Shown here one piece after another: positions 53,701 through 62,960 of a DNA stretch of 64,000 nt (its first letter is position 1; each line of letters starts with the position of its first letter). Position numbers and translations under genes: made by a program. Below the pieces are notes generated by a model that worked only from the letters and a program-made list of their open reading frames with translations, was not told the DNA's origin and ran no database searches. The DNA is from Gyrodactylus bullatarudis (lineage: Eukaryota; Platyhelminthes; Monogenea; Gyrodactylidea; Gyrodactylidae), in the NCBI GenBank assembly GCA_012064415.1, contig SSNU01000126.1, forward strand, positions 159,642-223,641, in the 5' to 3' direction.

Positions 53701-56700
53701 GTGTTTTCAGAACTCTAATGAACGAATTCGAATTTTTTTGTCTGATTTTGATCTCAAATATTTATTAAAATTAAAACCTTGTGATCAGTTCAAGCTTGAA
53801 AACATATCGGGTAATTTTATTTTGAAATTCTAAATTTATTGGAGTCATGACTATTCGTTGGAAAATATAGAGAGTTGTTTTTGTAAAAATAGTGAATTCT
53901 CATCTTCATACTACCAACTAGCTTTAGAATTAGAAAGGTAATATTGTCGAACTTCATCTAATATATTACAGTTGTGATTTAGATTCAAGGAAGATTAGAA
54001 AACAAGCGAATAATAAGTGATAAACGTTTTATTTCGCCGGGTCTCTTCAAACTTAATCCCTTTAGATCGCTTTAGAATGTTATTTTAAATTAAAAATTTT
54101 ATCTCTTGTTAGTTTAAGGGTTGTAAAATCTTCGGATCAAATCCATGGATGATTGAAAAAATAAAAGCTATATCTGATTTAAAGGATAAAATCAACTAAA
54201 AATTAGGAACATTTCAAAAAAATCATTTTAAATTCATTAGTGGATAAGTTGCAAGATTTCTCTCAAAATTATTCTCATTTATTTTAATCACTTGAACATG
54301 GAAAAGGGATAGTAAAGTTGGTTCTAATGAAGTGGGAATCTATGATCAAGAATTCGAATATGTTTTGGAATCCTGTTCATGTTACTCACTTTTATGATTT
54401 AAAAAAAAATCTGAAAAATTTTTATGAAAATAATGTCCATTTTTCAAATCTCAATTTGGCGCCAAAATCCCATTTTTTTCGAACTTTGAACTGAAAAATT
54501 GTTATTGATTTGAAAGTTGAAGGTCGATCAAAAGAGTTTTTTCAAGTTCAGGATTAGATAAGAAAATCAATTCATCTGATCTGATGAATAACCTCATTAT
54601 CGTTTGAGAGTCAAATTTCGATTTTTTGATCATTTTCACTACTTAAAAACCAATGAAATTTTGATAACTCAAAATCCCTCGAAAATGGTGAATCTTTCGA
54701 AACTTTTTTGACAATATTCGCCTTTCTTGTCTTATTGCGATCCTGAAAATAAACTTTTGATCACTCTCCAAGTTTCAAATCGATAAAAATATTCAGTCCA
54801 AAGTTCGAAAAAATGGGATTTTTGCGCCAAATTGAGATTTGAAAATTGGACATTATTTTCATAAAAATAATTTTTTCAGATCTTTTTTTCAAATCATAAA
54901 AGTGTGGGTAATATGAACAGTAGACTTGGATGAAATTTCGTAAAACTGATGAAACCGCCTGTAATATAAATGATTCTTGTATCATATAAACAAATTTTCG
55001 GAAATTTTCAAATTTTGAACGATTTTTATTTTAATTTTTGTTAATTATATTCGATTTTATTAACTTTATGCAGTTATAAATAGTTGACTCAGCCAGACAT
55101 GGTGGAATGATTTAGAAATAGCTCAAAGATTATAACTTTTGAAAATAACTTTTTGAAAATAGTATTTATGATTTTTGTACTAAGAAGGACTTACAAAAAT
55201 AATTAGATCTTCTTAAACAATTGAAATCCCCATGTAAAAAGTTAATCCTTTCAGATATTTTGTTATGAAATTACAGGAAAATATTTAAGATTTATTTATA
55301 ACTTTTTAGCAATCAAACAGAACATCTTCACTCTTCTGATTCAATCCTTATAAGCCCTTCATAATTGCTAAAATAATCTCATTTTCAGACATACACTTGA
55401 AGGAGATAAATATTAGAAATTTTTCAAACGATGAGTAAAATTGTCAGCTTAAGGGAACCCTAGAATTTAGTCCAAACCCCCTTCATCCGGAAATGTCTTC
55501 TTTTCCATTTTAAGAATTTAAGTTTAAAAATTTGATAATTTGAGATTAATAGAATCTTTGAAATTTTCTCGTGAGGATTAAATTAAAAAACCAAATAAAA
55601 TTAATTCTGATAAACTCATACTTTATTTTCGAAATGGAATTTATGGGCTTAAAAAATACTTAATCAATTTTAGTGGTCAATGGAGCAAATTTCCTTAAAG
55701 TTTCTCCAGAAATTTCCTGAACAAAGTCAAAATTCAAAAATTTCTGTTAGAATTTTCGAGTAAGTCATTATTGTAGTTAAAATATAAATTTTCAAATACT
55801 TTTCTTTTCATCATCCAGTCATAAGGAGGGAAAAATCCTGTTAACAATCAGAGATGATGGCAAAACTCTCAAGATTCATCAATGGGAGATGAGCCAAGTA
55901 CGTCTACATTTTTTCATAGGCCAGATTATTTTGAGATGGTGGACGCTTCATAAAAATCACATTTGGTTTCATTATCCAATTAGGCTCATATTTCCGATCC
56001 ATATCTGGTGTGGTGATTATGTGAAAATTTCATCTTTTTGAAAATAAAAATTTTGATATTTAAACTTTCTCATAAACTCAGATTGGTCTAAACTTGGAAT
56101 CATTTAAAAAGAATAAATTGGAATCAAAAATTATCATAAAATGTCTGTTACGTATTGGAAGAAATTTTGCAAAATTAATTAAATCACCCATCGATATGAA
56201 AAAACTAATCTTCAAGTATTTTAATATAATGAAGATTTTTCACAATTTTGTTTATTTTATCCAGAAGAATGGAAAGGTATTTTGAAGCGAAATTTGGTGG
56301 GGTTATATTTAAATACTTGAGTAGTTTTTTCATATCGATGGGGGATTTAAGTAATTTTGTAAAATTTCTTCAAAGTCTAATACGTATTGACGTTTCTGCT
56401 CTGTCTTGATAATAGCACAAAACATAAAATATATTGGAACCGTAAATCCAAAACTAAATTATGAATAAACACTTACTTGATCCGCTTTTGGCATAAAATA
56501 TGTAGAAATGTTGTAAACTTTGTCGACTAATAATTCTTGAGACGCAATGCAAATCTTGGAAAAAACAAGTTTTCATGCACAAAATATTTTTTAAAATTTA
56601 ATAAGATTTCGTATTAGCCTGATTTGAGGAAAAAATTTATTCGGATCTTGGGATTAAGATTCTATTTTTACGATCGATCCTATTCTACCCCGAACAAGTA

Positions 56701-59700
56701 ATCTGAGGATAATTAGAATTAAAATTTTAATGAAGGATTATAATCTATTCAAATGGTGCTATCTTGAAAAAAGAATAACCAAATTGCATCAAATTATTTT
56801 TCCATGGCAATTGTTTCAGATGCACATTCATATACAAAAAATATTTAAAAAAACAGAAATATACAGTTGTGTCCCAGTTTTGGTGTATGAGAAATCGCAC
56901 ACTCAAATTTTCCTATGAAAAAGAGTTTTTCTAATCAAGACACTTTTGATAGAATTCGTCATTGATTTTTAATTAGACATAACGATGTAATTAATTATAA
57001 TTAAAGAAGCTAACATGGAGAATGTTTGAAACTAAATTAAAACCCATAATTATAGACTATAATTATAATTAGTGGACGAATTCAATAGGGTTAAGTGGTA
57101 CTGATCAAATTAAGAGAAAATTAACTTTAAATTGAGAAGGAAACTAAAAAATTGTGAAATTTCGGCCAAAAAATTATCATTCAAAAAACTTGTTCTACTT
57201 TTAAGTAGATCTATAATGAGAAAAATCTATTTCTCATAGGAAAATTAGGGTGTGCGATTTCTCATACACCAAAACTGGGGCACAACTATATAATATAATT
57301 TATTGAGACATGAAAATAGTCCTTTAAATTTCAAAAATGCGTCAAATTGCCAATTTCTCAACTTCAGAGTTTAAATTTTTTAATCCATTTTTTTAATTAA
57401 TAGGTTAATAATTAAATTGGAGTTTTTAAAAGTAGGCCAGAGTTGGTTATATATAAATTTATGTTGGCGCGATTTTTTCATTTTTTAAACTTTGAGTTCA
57501 AAATTCTTTTTTGATTTCAAGGTCTGAGAGAAATCAAACGTTATTTATCTGAATCATCAGTAGACCAAACATGGTAGATATTAGAAAACACTCCATTTTT
57601 GAATTTCAGAATGATTTAACTTTAAACGTAACTTGAACGTGAAGGAAGACTTGAATATATATTTTATTAAAACAAGAACCTGAACTCTATAATATTACAA
57701 GCGAAGATACACCTTTAAAAACCCAGCGAATATTCTGAGAATAGAAAGAGGGGAAGACCCTCTCTGAAGAAAAGAATTCGAGGCCAGGAAGAAAAAATTT
57801 GAGGATAGATTTTAAATAAATTCTTGAACAGAGACTAAAAGTTATTTTTCTAAATCGCTGTTGAAGTCAGATCATATGAGAAAAAAAACATACTAAATTT
57901 GAAAATAAACAGATTATTTATGAATAAAATCTAGTAATACATACTAATTCTGAGCAAAAACATACTAAATTTGAAAACAGAACTCAAGGACATACTAAAT
58001 CTGAAATCAGTTTTATACGTAAAAAGACATAATAGATTTGATTTTTCACTTTAAAAAAATACTAATTCTGAATAAACACCCTATGGACATACTAGTTTTG
58101 CAAATACCCCAAACAGAAAATGTTTAAACAAACTCAGATTGATCTTTGCAATTATAAGTTGTTTTAAAATATATCAACATTCAGATTTTGTATCATCAAC
58201 ATTGTTTCACGTTCTTGTCCTGCCTGATTTATCAATTAGGCTTGCTCAATGTACCTCGAATTTCGAAAATGCACCAAATTTCCACTTTTTCAACTTTTTA
58301 ACCCAAAATTTTCATCGATTTCGATGATTCAAATTATCCAAAATCTGGAAGTTAAACTTTTTCTCGGAAACAGTAAGATCTTCGCTACCTCTATGGCCAA
58401 ATTCGAATTCTTCGTCTAATGTTGATCCCAAATATCATCACTTAACTGCTTCGAACCATCGAAATCGATGAAAATTTTGGGTTCAAAAGTTGAAAAAGTG
58501 GAAATTTGGTACATTTTTGAAAAAAAACGGCCTAATTCTAATCAGATTGAATTTTTTTCAGAATATCCACATCTTATTATCTCATTCCATTTTTTTCTCT
58601 GAATCCGGAGAAAATATCGAGTTTTTTTGTAAGAACAGTAAATTCTCATCTTCATGTCAATTAGGTTTTTATAAATATGTTTTCTTGGATAATGACCATA
58701 TAAGTTATTAATTAATAATTTTTTTCTTTTAAATCACGTTAAAACCTTTTATGCAGAATTTATTCTAGAAGGTTCAAAATGATCCTGCCGTTAACTATTG
58801 CTTGTTTTTCAGAAAACAAGAAGTTAACAACGGATATTTTCAGAACTCCCAAATGTTGTATGTCAATAGTAATCAACCTTAAAAAAATATACATGATATG
58901 TTTCTAAAATATATTTTTATATATTTGCATTAGTATTGAAGATAATTTGTTTTAAAGCCAAAGTATTGTTTAAATTAAATAATATCGAATCAAAAAAGTA
59001 CATTCTATCAATTTTTCTAGGTTTTTTGTTTTTGGCAGTTGTATTTTCAATTTATAAATCATGTTTGAGAATGCAATCTGACATTATCAAGTTAATTCCT
59101 GTATAAGAATTTCTAAGCTAAAATTTGATTAAAAAGTATTGTGTCTGAATATAACTGTATCAGAAATTTTCCTTACTTCAAACATCACTTGAGCTACTTG
59201 TGCGAGACACTTAAGAGCCATGTAAAACTTTTGTTCATTGCCTATTACAATAATTAATATTTAGTATTAATAAGTATGAAATGTTAATTTCAATGTTTAA
59301 GACATTAAAGTAATTAAAAATAATTTTAAAAAGTTAGAGAGAATACAAGCATTTCAAACATGATTTAAAATTCCAAAGATAATTAATTAACTAATTTTTT
59401 ACCAGTATCACTGTAAATAATTATAATCATTATCCTTGTGCATTCTTGTAGCTTTTGGTGTTTAAAATATAGGATCCATTATTTTAACCCTAGAAATCTC
59501 GGGTTATTTTTCACCCCATTTGTATTGAAATCCCCAAAAGAAAATTTAATATATCGGACAAGAGTTTAGAACCTTAGAGTCTTATCTTGGGATCAAACAC
59601 TGACTCATGATCATGAATGAAATAAACAATATAACTCATCCAATAAGATTCTAGGTATTGAAAATTTTTTTAAAACTTCAAATTAAATCAGTAAAATCAG

Positions 59701-61735
59701 TCTGTAATCCTAAATTAGAAACAAGATTAGTTGAATTATGAGAAAATTAAAGATTTGTTTCATAATTGCTCTATAAAAATGGTTAAATGTTAGAAATTAT
59801 TTAATGAAAGAGTACCATTCAAAAATAATTTATTTACAGAGGAGGCATCTAAGATTTTTGAGCATAGTAGCATCACAATTCTCATGCAAAATTTCAAAAA
59901 TAGCACTCTGTCAGCCCTAGTTATCACGTTTCTTCTTCAGAAACGAATGTGTTAATGTTTTACACTAAATTCCAGATATTTTTAATAATTTTCGTCCGAA
60001 ATATAATAAAATGCCCTTGATATTTATGGATTGCGATATGATAGATTGTAATTTTTTTGATGGATAATAATAATTTTTTTCCTAATTGGCTTTCATTTGT
60101 TACACAAAAAAGGAGAGAGTATGTTTCTGATAAAATATCATGACTATAATGTGAATAGTCATTAGAATTTACAACATCTAGATTCCAGCCCAAAATCTGT
60201 AGCTTCAGGAATCCTTAGTGAAAGGCGTTTGATTTTTCAGCTCAAATTCGCTATCATCCAAAAATTTTAATGAATCCATTAAAAAGGCCGTAAAATATAT
60301 TCAGAAATCAAAGTAATTTTTCATCTTTATGAACGAAAAAAAATCTCTAATAATGAAAATAATAAAGTAATTTAAATTGATAAGTCCAAATATTGGGCCA
60401 ATTTGTTGAATAACAATTCTATTCAAAACTGTAATACAATTTTATTCACAGTAAATCATCTATTCATAAAAAACAGTCATTGTTATAAACTCAAGAAAAA
60501 GTTTACCAGCAATTCATGGCAGGTTAATTTTGACCCAGTTTTACGCAGTTTTGTTTTCTTATCTTAAAAGATACTAAAAAATAATCGTTCAATTTTAATC
60601 TTTTTATGGAATTTGAAGCTGACAAATTTTGAACTCATTCAGTTTTAATTATTTATTGAAATGCATGAAGGACTGGAAAATGTATAGATCAAACCTGGCT
60701 AAAATTGTAATAAACTCTGAAATGATTATCAACTGATTTATTTGTATGAAAAAATTGAAAACTTTATTAAAAAAGCTTTAAAAAATTAGAAAATTCATCT
60801 CTTTCTTTTCTGATGAAAACAAAACGATGAGGTTTTTGTACATAAACTAGGTTTTATTTTTAATTTTCAAGTTGGATTTTAAAGCTTATCATTCTCGATA
60901 TTCATTGGGAAAAAAATCTAGAGATGGTTAAGAAATGTGGTTTGTTTTTCTTTTAGAGATTCTTATCTATTTTAGAATTCAACTTTCAGTTCTAATGCTC
61001 TGTTAAGCAATAGAACAAATTTTTCATCTGCAGAATTTGTCATTCCGGTGGAAGAAATTTGTTCCAAAACATACTCCAGGTCACTATAGCGTAAATTTGT
61101 CTGGATAAATTAGATATTTTGAAATAAGGAAGATGAAGATAATTAATTATAAGAATGTCGCTCGTTTTATTTTGTGGTATATTGATCAGATTATACCAGA
61201 TTATAAGAATATACTTTTATTAACAAACAAAATTAACAAAGCGGTTTCAGTAATTTCACTAAAACTAGTAATATGAAGATGGGAATTTATAATTTTTAAA
61301 AAATTCTCAATTTTTTCATCCAAAAATCGAATTTGATCAAGATTTTTTGGAATCTAGGTCATGAGACCTACATTTATCATATGAAGGAAAAAAATTTTCT
61401 AGAAAACTATCGTCATCATTCAATTCCTTTTTTTGAACTTTGAGTTGGAATTTTTTTGTCAATTTCAATGTGAGATAGTGATCAAAAGTTGATTTTTAGA
61501 AATCACGATTATGAAACCATAAAATTTGTGATAAACTCAGGGATCCTGTAATATGATTTTCAAGCTTTAAAAACGATGATGAAATTGAAATTTTGTAAAA
61601 ATCATAAATTCCCATCTCCATTTTAACTAGGTGTTTTATAACTCTCAATTTCTATCTAAAATCAATTAAATATTTCTTTTTTTTCAGGAGGAAAAATTCT
61701 ACTCCCAGGAGCTGAACCTAAAGGGGAATTCTTAA
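32793..61735 (+). CDS. Gene 3: WD40-like beta-propeller protein of unknown family; last two exons uncertain
   Basis: Exons with joining phase: 32793-32884, 32923-33020, 33329-33413, 34492 to about 34554, then 34732-34915, 40083-40222, 43679-44001, 44054-44079. Visible strands include MLFGGRDGELVLVNMEQ, DIIWNYSTNSECITNI, ELLCLAGSEIYILDYV and EEEIFLWLFNNNELTLKSF, typical of propeller blades. A Ser/Thr-rich insert (TESGSTTTTKSRFFSLSN) follows the second visible exon. One junction (34554 to 34732) does not match phase with consensus sites, so an exon end there is wrong or missing. Candidate later exons are 55819-55897 (ILLTIRDDGKTLKIHQWEM) and 61688-61735 (stop TAA, AATAAA at 61810), but at least one exon must lie between 44079 and 55819. 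Fits a scaffold or trafficking propeller protein; no family assigned. The 5' end was not found. Confidence 0.55.
33521..33743. mobile_element. Compact family A foldback element
   Basis: Complete short copy: AATTGACATGAAGATAAAAA at the left and CATCTTCATGTCAACTAGCT at the right, with inner arms GGAAAGTCAGGAAAAA and TTTTTCCTGACTTTCC flanking a short centre. Lies in a gene 3 intron. Confidence 0.75.
34100..34330 (-). pseudogene. 3' end of a non-LTR retrotransposon
   Basis: Minus strand NLKLVMSHIRSKLDYTKSLL matches the C-terminal end of the elements at 29800-29899 and 12640-12742. Heavily 5'-truncated. Confidence 0.65.
34916..37190. other. Gene 3 intron, repeat-poor part
   Basis: AT-rich intron sequence. 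I see no open frame, RNA gene or recognisable repeat apart from simple A/T runs. Confidence 0.4.
37190..38160 (-). pseudogene. Second type of non-LTR retrotransposon reverse transcriptase fragment
   Basis: Minus strand: SSGVPQGSRISPLLFN and IFKYADDFKIVF (YADD at 37959-37970), then several frame breaks, then a segment starting at 37648 (YARPVTEYCSAVWNPEGKKW) typical of the RT C-terminal region. It is clearly different in sequence from the 28860-29900 family. Inserted in the gene 3 intron; broken. Confidence 0.8.
38393..38427 (-). ncRNA. Hammerhead-like ribozyme motif, copy 3
   Basis: Minus strand: ACACTA, CTGATGA, spacer ACCTTTGA, GAA, ATGTACAT (38398-38405), U, TGGTT. Stem I partly pairs (A-U, U-G, C-G, A-U). 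Confidence 0.4.
38393..39165 (-). pseudogene. PLE fragment: RT end, GIY-YIG endonuclease and 3' tail
   Basis: Minus strand from 39075: KLNFKGDGFSNDLRRKLTSL, then FKTQRLFHLIHKDLLKPEEK, then the endonuclease YKFQSDRGSSYIGRTIRK (usual CDCG appears as SDRG, so the Cys pair is lost). The C-terminal tail follows at 38520-38600, with a hammerhead-like motif at 38393-38427. 5'-truncated, with stops after the LRQE segment. Confidence 0.75.
39180..39655 (-). pseudogene. Second PLE endonuclease and tail fragment, adjacent copy
   Basis: Minus strand carries KFQCDCCASYMARTIRKSAT-like sequence with frame breaks, then the shared C-terminal tail at 39236-39325. Lies directly beside the copy at 38393-39165 in the same orientation. 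Confidence 0.6.
40223..43678. other. Gene 3 intron
   Basis: Holds a family A-like fragment (about 41220-41500), a 190-base repeat unit at 42348-42540 and scattered short repeats. Nothing coding recognised; the frame at 41586-41780 has no known content. Confidence 0.4.
40612..40665. repeat. Short tandem repeat, 19-bp unit
   Basis: Unit ATTGCCAATTTCTATTATA present about 2.7 times in a row. Confidence 0.85.
42348..44710. repeat. Direct repeat pair flanking two gene 3 exons
   Basis: 42348-42540 and 44526-44710 are diverged direct copies (shared AAAATTTAGTTCCCAACTAA and TTCGTATTTAGATCAATACT, with indels). The exons 43679-44001 and 44054-44079 lie between them. Confidence 0.7.
45597..46187. mobile_element. 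Family A foldback element
   Basis: Right terminus CATCTTCATGTCAACTAGCT ends at about 46184. Inner arms around 45720-45760 and 46010-46060 are inverted copies (AAATTTCCACTTTTTCAACT and its complement). Confidence 0.65.
48112..48370 (-). mobile_element. PLE 3'-terminal fragment nested in the long-TIR element
   Basis: Minus strand shows the shared PLE C-terminal tail (48280-48357) and a hammerhead-like motif at 48142-48180. Sequence beyond the motif (48112-48161) is repeated almost exactly at 52590-52638, so it belongs to the element. Confidence 0.6.
48142..48180 (-). ncRNA. Hammerhead-like ribozyme motif, copy 4
   Basis: Minus strand: TCACTA, TTGATGA (first core base C changed to U), ACCATAAA, GAA, ATGTACAT (48149-48156), U, TAGTGA. 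Stem I is a perfect 6-bp match, but the core change should abolish cleavage. Confidence 0.4.
49179..49265. repeat. Two hammerhead-like cores facing each other
   Basis: One core on the minus strand (about 49182-49212) and one on the plus strand (CTGATGA at 49235-49241, then ACCTTTGA, GAA). The 8-mers after GAA are less palindromic than in other copies, so these look decayed. Confidence 0.35.
50228..50262 (-). ncRNA. Hammerhead-like ribozyme motif, copy 5
   Basis: Minus strand: ACCA, CTGATGA, spacer TGCTTTAA, GAA, ATGCGCAT (50233-50240), A, TGGT. Stem I is a perfect 4-bp match. The palindrome differs from that of copies 1 and 6 by a compensatory pair. Confidence 0.45.
50228..50860 (-). pseudogene. 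PLE fragment: GIY-YIG endonuclease, C-terminus and hammerhead-like end
   Basis: Minus strand frame 50856-50341 reads VSKTQRPFSLIHKDLPKSEE, then TFLCDCGASYIGRKIRKLST (GIY-YIG signature), HIKKEKHAVSVSNFFILYKN and VWVKEKFFINLYKPSLC. It is the longest uninterrupted endonuclease copy here (about 170 codons), though it lacks the RT upstream. The hammerhead-like motif at 50228-50262 follows. Confidence 0.8.
51069..51439. mobile_element. Family C foldback element, complete
   Basis: Ends 51069-51165 and 51345-51439 are inverted copies (GAGAAAATAGACGTATATTT and CCGGGTCTCTTCAG blocks), with a second inner inverted pair (AATTTGAGCCCTTTC near 51200 and its complement near 51300). Non-coding. Confidence 0.8.
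52771..53515. mobile_element. Family B foldback element: near-perfect palindrome with about 290-base arms
   Basis: Left arm 52771-53061 and right arm 53222-53515 are almost identical reverse complements; an open frame in one arm is repeated word for word in the other. The centre is about 160 bases. Termini (TTAATATGAAGATGGGAATT and complement) resemble those of family A. Non-coding as far as I can see. Confidence 0.85.
53700..54060. mobile_element. Family A right end followed by a family C fragment
   Basis: 53880-53930 holds the family A right terminus; 53937-54060 is a family C piece (CGCCGGGTCTCTTCA) homologous to 7899-8040. They abut. Confidence 0.6.
54373..54920. mobile_element. Family B-like foldback element
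   Basis: Arms 54373-54580 and 54715-54920 are inverted copies at a lower identity than the 52771 copy (shared AATCTCAATTTGGCGC and ATGAAAATAATGTCCA blocks). Confidence 0.75.
56145..56400. repeat. Hairpin element, arms about 75 bases
   Basis: Left arm 56149-56224 and right arm 56304-56396 are inverted copies around CATCGATATGAAAAAACTA. Open frame 56094-56285 is a by-product of this. Confidence 0.65.
56864..57288. mobile_element. Tc1/mariner-type MITE with TA target duplication
   Basis: 425-base element with about 62-base terminal inverted repeats starting CAGTTGTGTCCCAGTTTTGG (left) and TAGTTGTGCCCCAGTTTTGG (right, reversed), flanked by TA on both sides (56862-56863, 57289-57290). No transposase inside. 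Confidence 0.8.
57875..58100. repeat. Degenerate array of ACATACTAAATTTGAAAA-like units
   Basis: At least seven diverged copies of an 18-base unit (ACATACTAAAT, ACATACTAATT, ACATACTAGTT and similar) at 25-45 base spacing. Confidence 0.6.
58250..58669. mobile_element. Family A foldback element
   Basis: Inner arms 58262-58325 and 58445-58510 are inverted copies (CACCAAATTTCCACTTTTTC and complement). Right terminus ends TCTTCATGTCAATTAGGTTT near 58668. Confidence 0.7.
58670..61260. other. Gene 3 intron or intergenic, no recognised feature
   Basis: AT-rich. Frame 59960-60193 (minus) has no known content. One end of a 28-base direct repeat is at 60789-60816. Confidence 0.4.
61264..61630. mobile_element. 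Family B foldback element, diverged copy
   Basis: Left end 61264-61340 (AATATGAAGATGGGAATTTA) and right end 61585-61630 (AAATTCCCATCTCCATTTTA) are inverted. Inner TGAACTTTGAGTTGGAATTT and GTGATCAAAAGTTGATTTTT blocks are shared with 52771-53515. Lies just before the putative last gene 3 exon. Confidence 0.65.
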
Positions 61736-62059
61736 CATTGTATTTAACTGAAAAAATTCTTTTTGAATGATTTGACACAACTCAAGCAAGGCTATTTAAA
61801 TGAATCTTTAATAAATTTATCTATCAGAGAACATCTCCTATTCAAGCTTGTTTCAAGAAATAAAATGATGATTTTCAACAATCTTCAGATATTTCATATT
61901 AATTATGGTGATTCAACCTATTCATGAGTAACAACATGTAAATAAAACCTTAAAACTCCCAAAAGCTTCAGTTACTTTGCTAGAGAAGAAACTATTGAGT
62001 TTTCTTTATTTACGTATGAAAGAAAATTCATCTCTTTCTTTTCTGATGATTTTTTTTTT

Positions 62060-62960
62060 CAGAACAAAGTCTTCATACAGAAAGATGGAATAGCCATGGG
62101 TTCACCACTTAGTCCTCTATTAGCAGATATCTTTCTAGGTTGGTTAGAACTTAATAAAATGTCAGATACTATCAATTCTTTCACTGATGTTTACATCAGA
62201 TATGTCGATGACACTTTTATTTTGATGAAGCCCAATGTATCAGCAGATGACTTTCTCTTAAAGATGAACACGTTTCATCCAAATATTAAATTTACTATGG
62301 AAAAGGAATCTAATGGTGCTTTGAGTTTTTTAGATGTTAAGCTAACCAGAAGAGAGGATGGATCAATCCTAAGAAATATTTTCAAGAAGAAGACTGATAA
62401 TGGGAAATATCTTCATTATGCCAGTTTCAGTCCTATCTCGCATAAAGTTGGCTTAGTGATTGGTCTAGGAAAAAGGATAAGAAGAATAGCAAGTCCGGAG
62501 GAATGGCAGAATGAAATAGAGAATTCGAAGTTATGTTTAATGGAAAATGGTTATCCAAAGAAATTTGTAGACAAATTCATCAATATTTCAGAGAATAGGG
62601 ATGAAGATGTCAATACAGATGAAATGGAAAAAACAAAAATTTTCATGAGACTCAACTTCAAAGGCGACGGTTTTAGTAATGACATTAGAAGAAGACTTAA
62701 CAATCTCATCAATCAACATTACAATAATATACAATTGAAAATTGTATTTAAAACTCAGAGACTGTTTAGTTTGATTCATAAAGATTTACTCAAACCGGAG
62801 GAGAAGACTCTACTAATCTATAAATTCCAATGTGACTGTGTATGTAAATTATTATCTTGAATGAATCTTTTAACTTATATCATTTTTAAAGTGATACCAC
62901 TGATGATCCTTTAAGAAATACGTATATGGTTTTAAATATATCTCTTTCTTACATATTTCC
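62060..62960 (+). pseudogene. Penelope-like element: RT fragment with endonuclease deleted
   Basis: Open frame 62063-62860: FIQKDGIAMGSPLSPLLADI, then YIRYVDDTFILM (YVDD 62201-62212), SFLDVKLTR, then the thumb region to KPEEKTLLIYKFQCDC. At about 62840 it jumps directly to the 3' tail (TAAATTATTATCTTGAATGA, the same as 13380-13400 reversed), so the whole GIY-YIG domain is missing compared with 38743-39075 and 50341-50856. The N-terminal RT motifs before position 62060 are also absent. The hammerhead-like motif follows at 62896-62930. The coding part has no stop or shift, so the deletion or insertion is recent. Confidence 0.8.
62896..62930 (+). ncRNA. Hammerhead-like ribozyme motif, copy 6
   Basis: ACCA (62896-62899), CTGATGA (62900-62906), TCCTTTAA, GAA (62915-62917), ATACGTAT (62918-62925), A, TGGT (62927-62930). 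Stem I pairs perfectly over 4 bp and stem III is self-complementary. Confidence 0.45.
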
